64,000 nt of DNA from contig BSDZ01000086.1 in NCBI GenBank assembly GCA_030268105.1, positions 2,232,001 through 2,296,000 on the forward strand. The letters run 5' to 3'. A model generated the notes under the pieces. The model was given only the letters and a program-made list of their open reading frames with translations. It was not told the DNA's origin and did not search any database. Position numbers and translations under genes: made by a program. The stretch is from Volvox africanus. Lineage: Eukaryota > Chlorophyta > Chlorophyceae > Chlamydomonadales > Volvocaceae. Positions 20,701-34,489 of the stretch are shown here, in pieces. Positions within the stretch are counted from its first letter, which is position 1; every line of letters begins with the position of its first letter.

Positions 20701-23700
20701 TTAGCAAGAACGTGGTGGAAGCAGGGATCCGATGCGGTGCCGTCGCAGACAAGACAAACAAGACGTGTCGTTGCGTAATAGGAACGTAACGTACTGCCTC
20801 TTGCACAGGTTGGATTTGCAAGCGGCAGGGCGTTGCGTTTCTGATGGGCAACCACGAGATGGGGGCGGGCCCGCACCAGATGCCCCCGGATTAACGCCAA
20901 GACATCTTGCACGAAAATTCACAAGAACTAGGAGGAGCTGCCTTTTACCACATTTTGTGCTTTCGGCAAGCCTTCACGGCCGCACGAAGCGCACGCACCT
21001 GCTCCTCATCCACGCCATCCGCCGCATGCAGACGTGCAGCACGCAGCACCAGCAACCGCCGGTGCAGCGAGCGCAGGCGGTAAAGGAGCTCCTGGTCGGC
21101 GGCAACGGTGGCTGCACTGCCTTGGGCATCAATGGCTGAAGGGTGCGTAGGCATGGCCGCTGCTGAGGGCTGCAATATGGGCATACAAGCGTCCAGCACC
21201 GTCAGGCGCACGTCCACGGGGCAGGGGCACGGCGCCAGCGGCGCGCCAGTGATCTCTGGTCCCAGCGGACAGGGAGACCCGGGAAGCAGCAAAAACGCGA
21301 GCCACGCGGCCAGATCAGATGACGTCAACCGCACGACGTGCTCCTCCACGTGACCCCACGCCACAGCCATGTCCCGCTGTGGCTGCTGGGCCTGTTGATG
21401 CTGCTGCAGCCCTCCGCTTCCGGCAGTGTGTTTGGTACCGACAGCTTTGACACACAGGCACAGGTACGGCAGGCTGGCAGGGATCTCATCCAAGGCCCGC
21501 TGCAGACCAGGGAAAAGCTGCGCCCCTGACCCACTCGTGGTCTTCTTCGCCTGCGGCCTCAACAACTTGTGCAGTGCAGTTAAGAGCTTCACTGCCTGGG
21601 TCAGGTTGCTGGGCTTCACGTAGGAAAAGATTGCGGCAGCCGCGACAGTGGGGGCGTGCACTGCTTCAGATGGTGCTGCGGATCGCACGATCAGCGCGAC
21701 GCCCATGGGGGTGAGGAGCTGTGCAAGAAATGGCGCGTGCACGTGTGTTAGCGCCAGACCCTTGAGGGCTGCACCGGCTTTCTCCAGCAGGTCCCGCAGC
21801 TTGCTGAACACGGGCGCTGCGATGGCCGCCAGCGTGGCGGCAGTAGAGTCGGTCTGCAGGTGCAACAGGTTGGTGCAGGAGAGAGGGAACAAAGAATGAT
21901 GATTGGCATACAAAAAGGTGCGGAACGATGGCGAAACAGGAGATATGCCAGTCCAAGGCACGGCACTTGGTCAGTCCCGGGCTGGTGTTCAGTCCAGATG
22001 TCATTTGCGCCGGATATGTGATACCAGGTTAGCGTTCATCTGTTTGTGCGGGCCATTACTGGGCTATTTGCGTAGTAGCAGCGCTGATTCGCGGCACACG
22101 TACTCCGCATTTCGCCGGCGCCTCTCAGTTGTTTATGTTGCTATCACCTAATCGTTAACGGTTCCGTGTTTTAACGTCGCGGCATTATTCAATCTCCTTC
22201 ACCTCACTACTGAGCTGCGATGGAGGCGCAATACGTCGATGCACGATGCTAAAAAAGAAACTGTTATCACTGAGTGCCCTCCGGCCGCACAGAAGAATCT
22301 GCGCCGGCGACTTCGTTTTGTCGACCAGCTCCATGACCTCCATGATCTTCGCGGCATCTAGGACCGACGGACAGCCACGGACAGGCAACAAACGGCCGCG
22401 ATGCCATAAGGGGACATCACTCCTGGCACTCGCATCCCTCCTCCAGCTGCCCCCTCAGCCCTAAACACACACCTTGGCGCAGGCATGCAGACAGTCTGTC
22501 AGCACCACCAGCCACAGAGCCAGGTGGGGTCCGCTGGAGGGTGGGAGCGCTGGGTAGGTTACAGCCGCGAGATGCCGCAGTAGCAAAGCGGGGCGCTGTA
22601 GCAGGCCCGGCTCGCGGGATTGCACAGCAGCGCGCAACTGCGGGCAAGATTGGGAACGATAATAGATCAACGATAAGCGGAACGATAAGCGGAACGATAA
22701 TAAGATCAGCGATTAGACAAGGGCTGGGGTGGAATAAGGCCCAGGGAACGAGTTGGCAGAGATTATAGGAGCTGCAAGCGCGTCGAGTTTGAGATTAGGA
22801 AAAGAGCTGTGCGAGGTGAAAATCTGTGTGATGGATGGATGCGGTTTACTGTCGGGTAGATAAGTAATGGGCGCTGTGGATGTAGTAGATGCTGTCAAGT
22901 ACTGGTCTGAGCGCTGAAGCTGGTACTGGCACTTAAGCCCGGTGATAAGACTCCGATTGGGACATACAAGGCTGTGGCTATTGCACTATAAATATACTCT
23001 CCCTCCCGTGTCACTCTTCATCTCCCAACCCATACCTCTGGCGTTGTCGTGGCGCAAGCGGTAATGAGGCCTGAGGTGAAGTGCAGCTCCACCTCCCACT
23101 TGTCCACTCCATACACACCCGCTAACCGTCTCGCTTGTTCCAACAACTCCGCCGCGCGAGGCGAGGCCCCGGGCGCCTCCGCTTCCGCCGCCCCTGCCAG
23201 CGTGGCTTGCTGCAGGATGGCCTGAAGTGTAGCCAGGAGGGCAACATGGTGAGGCAAGGAGCGGCGAAAGCAGCTGCACTAACAGCAATTCGAGATGCAG
23301 CATGAGAAACGAGGCATTCCGCGAGCACAAGGAGACACAGCATCCCCCATGAGCGATGAGCCTCCCCCCAGGCGCAAAGAGAGGGTATAGAGGAGCGGAC
23401 GAGGAAGTGGTAGCGGCGGAGGTGCCGTGGGCAGGGGATGGTTGTGCCGATGCGTGTCGTAATGGCCACGCAGATACAGCAGAGGCGGCAAAAGCGCTAC
23501 CAAGGTTACAGTGCAAATAAAGCATAGGTCAGGGAAAGGTGTAGTGATGAAAGATTTGGAACACAAAGGCCTAAGGGATGCGGACTTATTTCGAAGCTGG
23601 GGAAACAGGCAAGGCCCGCTGCATCTCTAAAATGGCTCTGTAGCCTCCATGCATGCCGATGTTCCATCACCCCTGTTCAGTTTTCCAACCAGCAGTGAGT

Positions 23701-26700
23701 ACCATGTGAGTACTGGCAGTGAGTACTGGCGCACCTGACGGCGATATTCTTCCCCGCCACTGGCAAACTGTACCGCGTCGACGCCGGGCACGTGCTGCCG
23801 TACAGTACGACTATCCCGCGCTGCTGCCAGCCGCGATTCTGCCGCCAGTGCTGCAGCAGCAGACTCGGCAGAAGGACTTGACGTAGTCAGATCAAGTTGC
23901 CGTACCTGTCGTGTAGGACCGAGCGGCCGTGAGTGCCGTCACTGGTGCAAAGGTTCGCTCGCCACTCGGAGGCTCAATCCGTACACTGGCCGCCTTCAGG
24001 CCATCTACAATCAGGTTTCAATACTCTGTTCGTCCAACCTATAGCACTGAAATTGTGTACAGCAACGATGCCTCACATATGCCCCGAACGCCCTTCGCCA
24101 CAGTGGCAGCATATTCACTCCCCTTTTTTCTCACCTGTCGCAGCAGCTCTCCCAGTGGCTGCTCGAGTATCTGCAGCCGCTCCGCTCCGCTGCTCGCTGT
24201 TGGCAAGAGCGCACTTAAACAATGGCAGTAGCATTCCATTGCCATGACGCGCTGCTGCTGTGCATACGGTAACCCAACGCTGCCGTCCTCGCCGCCACCT
24301 CCGCTGCCGTGCAGGCTTTCCAGGAGCTTGGCGGCTGCAGCACCGCTGCCCAGAACCCCCGGGCCCAGGACCGCCAGCGCCAGATGGGTGTCCCCGGGGG
24401 AGGGCAGGTGGGCGGTGGGCGATGCTCCAGGCGGGGCGGCGCCCACCCGCTGCCCGGGTGCTAGTAGAGCAACTCGAAGCAGGTACTCGGGAGCCTCGAC
24501 CAGCGGGTCGGCACCACCTGCACGTGTCAATACCGTCAACAGGATAACTACCCAACAGAAACGAGATGAACTGACTAACTTCCACACGTGCAGGAAATTT
24601 CATATCGGGCGCAAGCCGCATCATATCGTGTCATGCTTTGCAATAAACGCCTATTCATTGCCTGCATGATACAAGACTCACTGGGCACTGGGCACTGGAG
24701 CGGGCCAGCAACAGCAGTAATAGTAATAGCTGTCTTGACCGCTAACTATCCTGCCATCTTTTGCAACAGGAATGCACGGATGAACGGGTCACTTGTTGCG
24801 TGGCTGCTCTTCTTGCGCCACACATGGCGCTGCGGCACACATCCATCCAGTGTTGCAACCGCCGCCGCAACCCTGGTGGGCTTCCCCACCAAGGGCTCCA
24901 GCTGGATCTTGTCTGCCCCACCTGCTTCTCCCGAGCAGCGCTTCTCAGCCGCCCTCAGATCCTCGAGCAACCGCGTCATCCGCTCGGCGGGGCAGTGCAG
25001 CAACGCAAACGAGAGCAATTGCTGCCGCACCACATCATCTTGCAGCTGGCGTGTGGAGCCCAGGTCGGCGCAAAGTGACCTGTGGATAGCGGTTCGGGGC
25101 CGGGCGCAAACAGGGCCGTAAATGATCGAGCAGGAAACACAGTCCCGGTATTAGATATCCCCACGCACCTACGTGCACATGGACAGCAGCTAGCTAGAAT
25201 GGAAGTGAATCCGCCAGCGGTCACACACATACCATGCAGGGACGTATCTCCTCGCCAGCAGCCCCAGTGCCAAGTGCTGCGCGGTGCCCAGATCGCCAGC
25301 ACGCAGCGCGGCGCGACCAGCCAGATCCTTCACCTGCAGGGCGCGGGAAACAAGGCGCTCAGGTAATGCACGCACGCTCGTAAGCCACAGATGGGAGGAC
25401 GCCATCAAGGAGTAATTGCGATATGATATTGGGAGCGCATCGAAGAGGCTGGTTGAGACGCCCCCATTATCGAATGAGCGGAAAGCGTCAAATGGTGAGT
25501 GTGATTAAGGTAAGGTGTGCGGGAGTCGCTTATGAAGTAGACAGGACGCCAGAAACGTAACAAGGTGATCGGAATTGGCGACAGCATGGGTGGGTGGTGG
25601 GTAGCTTAGCCTAGTGGCAGGCAGGCAGTAGGTGAGGTTGATAGGACAGAAAACCTAGTGAGGGACCAGCGTGGTCTTAGGACAATCTTCCAACATGTCA
25701 AGGCACGGCATGCCAATATCTCTTGAAGCGCTGGGTCGATGGGGAAAGGAAATTTCGCGCATCTATTTTACTAATCGTACATGCCATGAGGTCATATGTA
25801 TTAACGCCATGAGGTCATAATTACATATAGCCCCCCCGCAACCCCCCACGTCACACGTACCCGTAGCTCATCCTCCGGCGAGTCGAGACCCAACAATTCA
25901 GCAAGCTCCAGAAGTCGGCCGACTTGCTTATATGGTGGTTGTGCGGCGCCGCCAACTGCACCCACCGCCGCCGTTGGCGCTGCCGCGGCTGCTGCGGAAA
26001 CCGTCGCGGCCACTGCACCTGCGACAATACCTGCCACAGGCGCCATGCGCCCCGCCACTGCTTCTGCCACATTGGCGCCAGCCACCCGACCGGCTACTGC
26101 TAGCAGGCCGCCAGCAAGTGCCGCTGCTGCCCGGCCGCCGGCCGCCGCCGCCATGCCCGCTGCCCGCACTGCGGCGCGTCGGCGGCTGAACTTGCCACCC
26201 AGGGCCGCTGATGCCGCCAGTCCAAATGTACCGCCGATGCCAACACCAAGGCTAGTTGCTGCAAAGCCCGCGTCGTTAGCCAAAGCACCATCGGGGGCCC
26301 CATCCAGGATTAGGCGCAGCACTTCAAAGCGATCCTGCATGTGCATGACCTGGGCGGGCATGAGGTCCACGCCCATCTCGGGCAGCAGCTGCAGCGCCGA
26401 CATTAAGCGCCGGAGCGCAATTGCGGAGGGCGCCTCGGGGGATGCGAGCGCCAGACATGCGGCGGCCTGCTGCGCAGCACTGTCCCATGGGTCAGTGGCT
26501 CCAGCGAGGATCTCCATAGCGACTGAGGCGACCAGAGCATCCGCCGCCGCGTCGTCCAACGCCACGTGCACGCCACCACCTGGGGGTGCTTCTCGAGTTC
26601 AGTTCCTTTGTCCCACGAATCTAAGTATATACAAGTATGCGTCCAAGTTCAATCACAAGGTTCGGAGGACTGAACGCACGTGACAATACACAGTTGCCAG

Positions 26701-29700
26701 GCCGTTGCGCAAGGCGCTAAAATGACGCTGGTAAAGAAATGGCATCTGGACTGAACGCAGCATGCACCACCGAAGTACAGATGATCACCAACCGAGATTC
26801 TTTAACCGCCCTTACCCTCGGGCCCAGCCGGCGCGCCCCCGTGCAGGTAGGCGTTAGCCAGGTCGTTACGGCCACAGTGCATCATGCAACGGGCCACCTC
26901 GGACAGCAGCTCCTCTGGCGCAAGGAAGGGGAACGCCATGGAGCGCACCTGCACCAAGTCCCGCCACAGCTCGGACCAGGAGGCATCCGACATAGAGGGA
27001 CTGGACCTGCCAGGCCAGCCGCCGACCCATGGGGCAAGACAAGGCGTCAGCAACGGATAGGGAAAACATGAAACAGGGTTCGGCCGGCAAGCTTTCCCCC
27101 CCCCTATGGGTTAACCTAATCAGCACCCCACGATCAAGCAAGAGGGGTCGACGACCATCGGCGACATATGGTACCATCGGTGATGCTGTTTCGTCCGCGC
27201 GTATATGGTGAATGTCGCTCGGCATAGCGCGTCAAAACCCGTCAAGTGGGCTACGCCGTGCGGCCTACACCACATCCTACGCCACATCTCACCTCTGAAT
27301 CCCTCCAAGCACTTGCCGCACACATCTCGCCGCTTCCTCGTGCCCGCAGCTACTGATGTGGCGCACTGTCAGTGGTAAGCCTCGTGCCGCGAGCAACGAC
27401 CCCGCGTGCAGGAAGCCACGCAGCTCCTGCAGCCCTGCCATCCATCCGCCCGCTACCTTCGCCAGGCTCCCATCTGCTGTCGCCCCCCTCTCCGCCTCCG
27501 CCTCCGCCTCCTTCCAGACTGCTGCTTCCACGGCCTCCACAGCACGCATCAGGACGGGCCATTCATCTGTTTGCGGGCAGCCCACAACTGCGGCTGTGAC
27601 GGCCTGAAGGGACGAGTTGTAGAAGGTTTTCCAAGCATGGGGGCGCTCGTTCAATAGCAGTCGTCCTCGATACTTGATGATGGAAACAGGTCTAATTTAC
27701 CGCTGATAAGGCTGCGATCGTACAAGTTAGGAATTCACTGCACTCTACAAATGCCCCATGGTCAATCATTTGTCCACGATAGGAAACTTTCTTTATGAAT
27801 ATAATATATAAATTAATTTTCCTCCCCCGCCCACCTGCACCAGTTCCCCAGTGTTCCCAAACAGCATTCTGCATCGCGCTTCCGCTTCTATAAGCGCTGC
27901 CGCCCACGCAGGCCTCGCCGCCATCTCCTGGGTAAGCAGTGCCCCCACGAGTGGTCCCACAGCGGCCGCGTCCCAGCCTGGACCATGTAGAAAGGGCACC
28001 ACCCTACAGCAGCGAAATACACAAATGTAGCAAATAATTACTAGCGTTGGTAGCCGAGTATTCATTAAACGCTCGGCTGTAGATGGCCAGTGTCCTTGGC
28101 ACACCCCTGGGCTTGCAAGTTCACGGGAGGGAAGCTCTAATCGAAGTGTGTGGCGCTACTTGCAGTGACACTGCGGCGTGGCGAGTTGCAGCAGTATGGG
28201 GATATGAGAGGGAGAGAGATAGGGGGATAATGACGTCCTCTCCATCGACTCCTTGCTTCGTGGCCGACTACTCACTATGGGGCACAAACATGCAGTTTAG
28301 GAGCCGCCCCTTTTCATGTATATTACACTCTTCCTTCCCTTCGCCCCATCACAACCTGTCCCGCAGTTCCTCTTCCATGCTCTTCTCATCCGTGCCCGAT
28401 AGCAGCAGCCTCAGCTGCTGACCACCCTGCATGGCCGCAAACACCTCTAGGCGCAGCTGCCACAGGGCTCCTCCTGCCCGGCGGCTACCCACTGTGCGGG
28501 ATGCCTGATGTCCACCTGTGCTTGCAACGACTCCTGCACACGTTGGGGAGGAGTTGCGGGGAAAGTCTGCTTTTGCTGCCCCGTTTCTGGGTCTTCTTGC
28601 GGGTTTATGTCGTGCTCCTAATCCCAGCATCGGGCCCTCCAGTTCACCCTGCTATGCGCTTCAACCCTGGCCCTGGACCTTTGGCTTCCTTCAGGCATCC
28701 CCCGGAATCGCCCCACCAGACATACGACCCCGCAACCTGCTAGAGCTCGCGCCGCCCCCAGCAGTCGCGCAACCCGCGGATCCCTCGCGCCACGCTCCCA
28801 GCCCAGCTCCAGCAGTGTCAGAGCGTTCTGCAAAGGGGAGCGTACAACAGGTACGGCGGCATCAACAAGAGCAACGGACAATGCGCTTACAGCGGTAGCG
28901 GCAACAAGGAATAGAAGAAGGGAAGCGGGTTTGGTCTCAATTACCGGTGGAAAACCTTTGTGGCTGTATGGCAGCATTAACAGAAGCGGGAAGGCATCAA
29001 TTCTGTGTCCCTCAATTCGGCCAATACAGCCGGAAGAGCACTTCCCAATCGCTGTCTGCAGCGGTCCACTTGAAAGTTGGCGAGCCACGCTATACATCAC
29101 CATCAACGGATGAAACCAGCAGCCTGCAGCTGCAACAAAACACGCAGCTTGACCAGCGGAACTAGCCGCTCCATAGCTTACCAAAGCCCCCATGGTCTCT
29201 CCCCCATGCAAAAGTACGGACAAACACAGTATACACACACAAACACACACACACACCTGCAGCTGCCCAGTCTCTGTGTCCAGCTGCAGTGCCCGGTCCG
29301 CATACCACTCAGAGATGACACTAACAGACAGCCGTGGCCGCGGCGCCAGCACCCGCACAAGCGCGTCCGTGGCCTCGGGATCCAGATCCGGTGACCCAGG
29401 GGCAGATTCAGCTTTGGATCCCGCCGCCAGAACAGTCCGGATCTCTGTCAACAACTCCGCCTGCTCGACCCAATCAAGCTTCCGGACTGGTGGCGTCAGC
29501 GGCGGGGCTGAAGACCCCTCGCCATCGACCTACACCGGCAGCGGATCGGGTTCTGACCTGGGGCGGTCACGGCCTATGGTCATGGAGCCATAGCTCGCGA
29601 CCGCTGCTCGCTCCACGACTAGGCAGCAAACTAAGAAGAGAAACTGATGCAGGATGCCACATCGCGCATTAATTACTTTGCCACTGACAGTGACAGTGAC

Positions 29701-32700
29701 GGTGGCGGTGACGGTTCTGGTGAATCTCAATTAAGGTCATTGCATTGGCGCAAATGCAAGGTGGTGATTTAGTGTTTGTGAGTTACGTCGTAAGGTTCCG
29801 AAACTTTGCAGGACCCATACACAGACATGCCCATATCCTCCTCCATACCCTTGGCAGCAACGCGCTGTAGAGGCGGGGGTTGATGGTCTCCGGCAGCCTC
29901 GACAGAACCCCGAGCAGCACGGGCCCTGACAGAGAGGCGGGGTAGTGCTGTGCCAGCACTGCCAGAGGGCCTACGGCGCCAGTGGCGGCCCACGAGCCGG
30001 CGGCAGCTGCCACAGGCAGGTCACGAAAGGCGGTATATGCGGCAGGGTTGAAGGTCCTGACCAGCGGACGTGAAGGGAGGGAGCCGCGTAAGGGAGTCAC
30101 TGTCCTTGTGCACTGAATGCCAATAAGAAAGTGGAACTTACAGACGCAGGGTCTGGCCCCCAAGTTCTTACTGGCACGCGTCTTACACAGGATGACGCCG
30201 GCAACCAGCCACCCATGCTCGCATGCGCCACCGTGCCACCTTGCCACATAAGGCAACGCAAAATATTGTGCCTCATCCATGCAGGTATGCTCACTTGCCT
30301 CTAGTTTCCATCCTAGTTACAGCCAACGTAATTTTTTCTTCCGTCACTTGACAAATATTTGACAAATATTGTCACTTTGCGGCTGCAAAACATGCATGCT
30401 GGAGCAGACTTGGGACTGCAGATGTATCCACGTCTGCCATTCCCACACGCCAGTGGGAGTCCACTTGAGGTTCACAACCCACCGGGGTTGTGACATCCAT
30501 ACACCCACGCACCTGCCCTGTGCCGCATATAGCACCTCGAGCCGGTCGCTATGCCGCCACAGTCGTAATCGGGTGCACCGCCACCATACAGCGTCCCACG
30601 GATCGCTGCTCTCCCTGCCGCCGCCTGCGGCTGCAGTTGAACCTCCTGGGGTGGCGGCTGCTGAGGCCGTTGAGCTCTGTAGTTGTACACAAGGGTTATA
30701 AGGGAAGGATCACGGGACTTCAACAAGTTAGGACTTGGGCTAGTGGGTTCTTTGTATACATATACTACCCGGTATATTCATCGCACTGCATTGCAATATC
30801 ACATTCAGATAAGTGTCTCCATACTGGTAGGTTTGTCAGCGCGGCTGCTGTATGCCAAAGCTTGCTGCTACTTCCATACAAATTCCATTTTGCATAGGTA
30901 GGAGATTTGAATCTCATGCGCCAAAGCCGTTTAATGGCACCGTGTGTTCATTCCCGCTACCAGCCCAAGCCGCACAGCGGCCCCACTCACCGCATCGTCT
31001 GTGCTGTCCGCCGCCGCTGCGGGCTTGGCCTGCCGCGCCGTTTCGCGAAGCCCATAGTTGATAAGCTTACGCTGCCCTTCGTAGTCGGCGGCAACCCGGC
31101 TGCAACATTCCTCCACCACCCAGCGCCTAGAAGCAATAGGAACCGGGGAAACAGAAACCAAACCTAAGCAAATCAGAAGCCACAACGCCGCCTCTTGGAA
31201 ACAATGATCCTCAGCAAGCGATGAAAGGATCCATACCCTGCTTCAAGCCTACGCCCATGCCGCAGCCCCCCCGGTCGTCTTTCACGCTGTGAATCTTAGA
31301 CAGCAGCTTCAGAAAGTCTTGCACCGTCGCAGTGCTCCGAATGACATCAACACTCCGAACGCACGCCCCGGTGCTCACTTTCCCAACGCACGGTTGACAT
31401 GCTAAACTGATGGCAACTCAACACCTGAAGAAATGCTCGTCCGAATCCCTTAACCCCGACCTTTAGTAAATCTTATTGTCGAATACGTTGAGTAGTTATC
31501 GGCACTGGGCATTGCTCACGTCACTCCCCTCCGTTCCTCTAAGGTTACTCCCTTCCCTAAGGGTGACACCTGTCAGCGATCTTGGCCAGGTTATCGGTGA
31601 TGTTGGCGGCGTCCACTGGACGGGATGCCCATCTGGCTGCGTACACCCTGTCCGCGTCCAGACCGGCTGCGGCGCAAAGCTCTAGTGCCCTGCCCCACTG
31701 CTGGTTTCGCATATGCACCTGGCGCAGACCGGGATTGGGATGCTGTCGTTCTTACCCTTGTTACTTTGTAGTTCATCATTTCATAGGGAAAGAAAAAACT
31801 GCGTGTCTAGGCTACCGAGTGGAATTTCAAGGCCGACGCGACAGCAGTGCCAAGAGCTGAACGGGCTCCGGATAGACAATGTGCCAATAGAGCAACACTG
31901 TGTATGGGCGGGTTGTGTAATGAGTAGCGGGGGAGGGGTGCTCTGTCCAGGCTGTTGAGCATGGTTGGCTCAGTAGGTGTCAAAGCCATTTTGACAGGCT
32001 ATGTTATGTGGGATCAGACTCAAAAGAGATGGTACATATGTGGTGTCAGGTCTTATCGCTTCGTAGCAAACGCAGCGTTGACGAGCGTGGCGCCTCCCTT
32101 TTCGCAAGCAGCCAGGCACGCACGGGATAGTGCTTCAGGGAACCAGCGGGTTATCGTGAGTTACTGTCACAGACACCGCCCGCTGAGACGCCGCCTGCAA
32201 GCCGTTACCGCAATCCTCCGAGGGTGGGATTACCTACCTTGAGCATTTCCTCGGGTGTCCGCTCCGCCAGCAGCACGAGCCGCAATCCCGGGGGCCCTGC
32301 AGCAGCTTCGGGCTCCAAGGAAGCAGCGGCGCCCCATGACATACGCGCGCCACGTTTGGCATCCGAAGCAGCCGTTGGGAAATACCCAGGTTTGGCTTCA
32401 GTACACATTACGGGCTCCAGAACCAGCAGGCCACGGGCACCTGGACCAGACGTTTTGGAGGCTACGAGAGCACCTGCGCAGCAATGAAGTTGCGCAACGG
32501 TTGAAGTGTCTGAAGTTCCCCATCTCAGGCGACCCAATCTTCTAGTATACTATGCGCTCCTGGACGAGTGGATATGTTTTTACAGCTAGGACAATGCTCC
32601 CCATGCCAAAACGCCCTTACGAGGAAATCAGTAAATCATCCATCCGTATTTTTCATCCTTTCTTTTTGCGTACATACTCGCAGGGCCAAAACTGAGAGGC

Positions 32701-34489
32701 TGGTATAGCCCGACCGTGTTGCAAGCCGTTCCTCATTTCAGTCCTGCCGTACCTGGTTCATACTGAGGCTGCTCGTCTCCTGCCAGGAGGTTCTCGTACC
32801 CTGGCAGCTGCGCAAGGCCCACGTGGCCGCCCAGGTCGCTGAGTGCCAAGGCCGTTTCAGAGCTCCACCACGAAACACTCACCGCTGAACCGACCGACCG
32901 CGCCAGCGTGGTCTGCTCAGGACAAGAAAAGGACGGACCCAGTCACAGTAGCCTACGGGCGGTGCGTACTTATAAATTACTCCAAATTTCGAAATATACG
33001 ACGTTAGCTCGCTGCTGCAAAGCGGCCGCGCCCTTGACTAGCACAGGGCAGGACAAGGCAGGGACGGAAGGAACTTGCTCAACGGGCTCCAAACAACCAG
33101 TCGTTTGGCGCAGCAGGCTAGGCTACGCGACCCAACGTGCATAAGCAAAGTTTTCCTGCAGGTCCGACACTCAGCACCTCGCGCCCAGCGATCCGACGGC
33201 ACTGCTTCCTCCTTCGCACTTAAGATGCCCCGGAGCGACAGTGCCCAACCCGTCACGGCTCCGAAGTCTATGGGAACTAAGGACTGCCCCACTAGTGCCC
33301 AATGCCCACCTGGAAGGCCGACGCGCGCGGTGCTGTTCGACCACCAAACTGCTCCGCCGGATCTACCCTTTGGCATCGCGGCAGGGAAAGCAGCAGAACA
33401 CCAGAAGCCGGTGGCGCTACTAGCGCCACGTGCTCACCCAGCGGCGACAAGGACAGTGTCCAGCGGCGCCGTGACCAAGCGGCGCCGCTGCTGGCGCCTC
33501 CTGAAGCAGCGGCTACAGTGTCATGTATCGGCCCTGCGAACGAGCCCAATAGAACTGCTTTGGCGGCCGCCGCCGCAGTTGGTCCAGGGCCCGACAGCTC
33601 CAGTCGCCACGCGCTTACGCTGACATGGACTGAACCTGCGACTTTGGCGCCGCCGCCAGCGGCGCCACCCTCCCCCGCCACTACGAGAGTTGATGTTCGA
33701 GCATCATATGCTGCCACTCGTATGACATCATGCTGGCGGCTGAGCTGCTGCGGCCGCAACGTCTGGAGAAGGCGTAAAGGGGCATCCAGAGGCACGACGA
33801 AGAGCTGAGCTGGGCGTGCGGTCAGCAAAAACAGTGTGGACGGCAGCGGCATCGCCAATGCCCCCAGCGGCTTGCCGGTCCAGAGCCCTGCAGAGGGCTG
33901 TAGCAGGGCCACGGGCTGGCCCGACCTGGGTGCCGGGAGGAACGGCATGTGGAGGGAGGGGGGCACGTGCAGGTAGTTGATGCCGGGCATGCAAAATGGG
34001 AATGTTGGCAACGGTCCCCGTCTGGCAGAGCCTAATACCGGATATACCGGATAAGGACAAATCACGGTACGGTAATGCACCAAAGCCCATCATGTTAGCG
34101 TTACCGTGATAATGGCGATGGCAAACGGAATGCTCACCCTGCACAGTGCAAATACGAGCGACATGGAACGGCATGGATTCCAAAGATAACACCACCTTCC
34201 GTTCAAGCGCACCTGTCCAGCACGTACACATGTCCCGAAGCACAAGCTATTGCCAGACAAGAGCTGTCAGCTGACCAGCAGTATGCTGCAACAGCATCCG
34301 ATGCAGAAAGACAACTTCCCGTGATTCTGGTTGGCTGGAAACTCCGTACAACCACGAGATCCCGCGATGGAGTCTCCGCGTCCGTGCCAGATACTGTGCT
34401 CCCCTCCCGGGAATGAAGAACGGTAACCAACGTCCCAGTGGAATCTAAAACTGCAACGGATGAGCTGTCTGGTGATACAAGCAAACCTC
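17714..34489 (-). CDS. NBAS-like: NBAS/MIP2-type vesicle-tethering protein (beta-propeller and Sec39 domain)
   Basis: One gene of over 20 exons. The N-terminal propeller lies at 34489-34213 (LLVSPDSSSVAVLDS; VLDR), about 33.9-33.31 kb (LSLSPLGEHVALVAPPASG) and 32884-32753 (VSWWSSETALAL, the family's W-W-S motif). Next come TPEEMLK (ending 32238) joined to VHMRNQQWGRALELCAAAGL (31718-31570), then DRVYAARW and RRWVVEECCSRV (from 31126). The Sec39 region contains PVLLGVLSRLPETINPRLYS (about 30.0 kb) and ISEWYADRALQ (29.3 kb). Further segments that track the family are FALLHCPAERMTRLLEDL (24.9 kb), DKWEVELHF (23.1 kb), and final exons 21853-about 20950, 20402-about 19841, 19560-19022 and 18557-17714. 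NBAS (MIP2 in plants) is a subunit of the Dsl1/NRZ tethering complex for COPI retrograde Golgi-to-ER transport at the ER surface. Length (about 2,000+ residues) fits. The first exon(s) upstream of 34489 were not found. Confidence 0.85.
19767..19806 (+). repeat. (CCA)n microsatellite in an intron of the NBAS-type gene
   Basis: A run of CCA/ACC triplets just downstream, on the minus strand, of the putative donor ending the exon at about 19841. On the minus strand it reads TGG/GTG and would otherwise encode a poly-valine tail. Confidence 0.8.
25933..26271 (-). other. Ala/Gly/Val-rich insertion inside the NBAS-type protein
   Basis: In the exon at about 26590-25864, between RFEVLRLILDGAPDG and YKQVGRLLELAELLGL, two segments that are adjacent in animal NBAS, there are about 113 residues made almost only of A, G, V, L, R and M, with several G-x-x-x-G spacings (for example GLLAVAGRVAGANV and GIVAGAVAAT). 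No stop or splice pair removes it cleanly in frame that I can see, so I read it as translated. It resembles glycine-zipper membrane helices. Confidence 0.6.

Noticed and set aside
33270..33376. W-W-S motif in a minus frame, apparently the NBAS propeller signature
   Set aside because: It is out of frame with the propeller exon that ends at 33310. The genuine W-W-S motif lies in the exon 32884-32753, in order with its neighbours.
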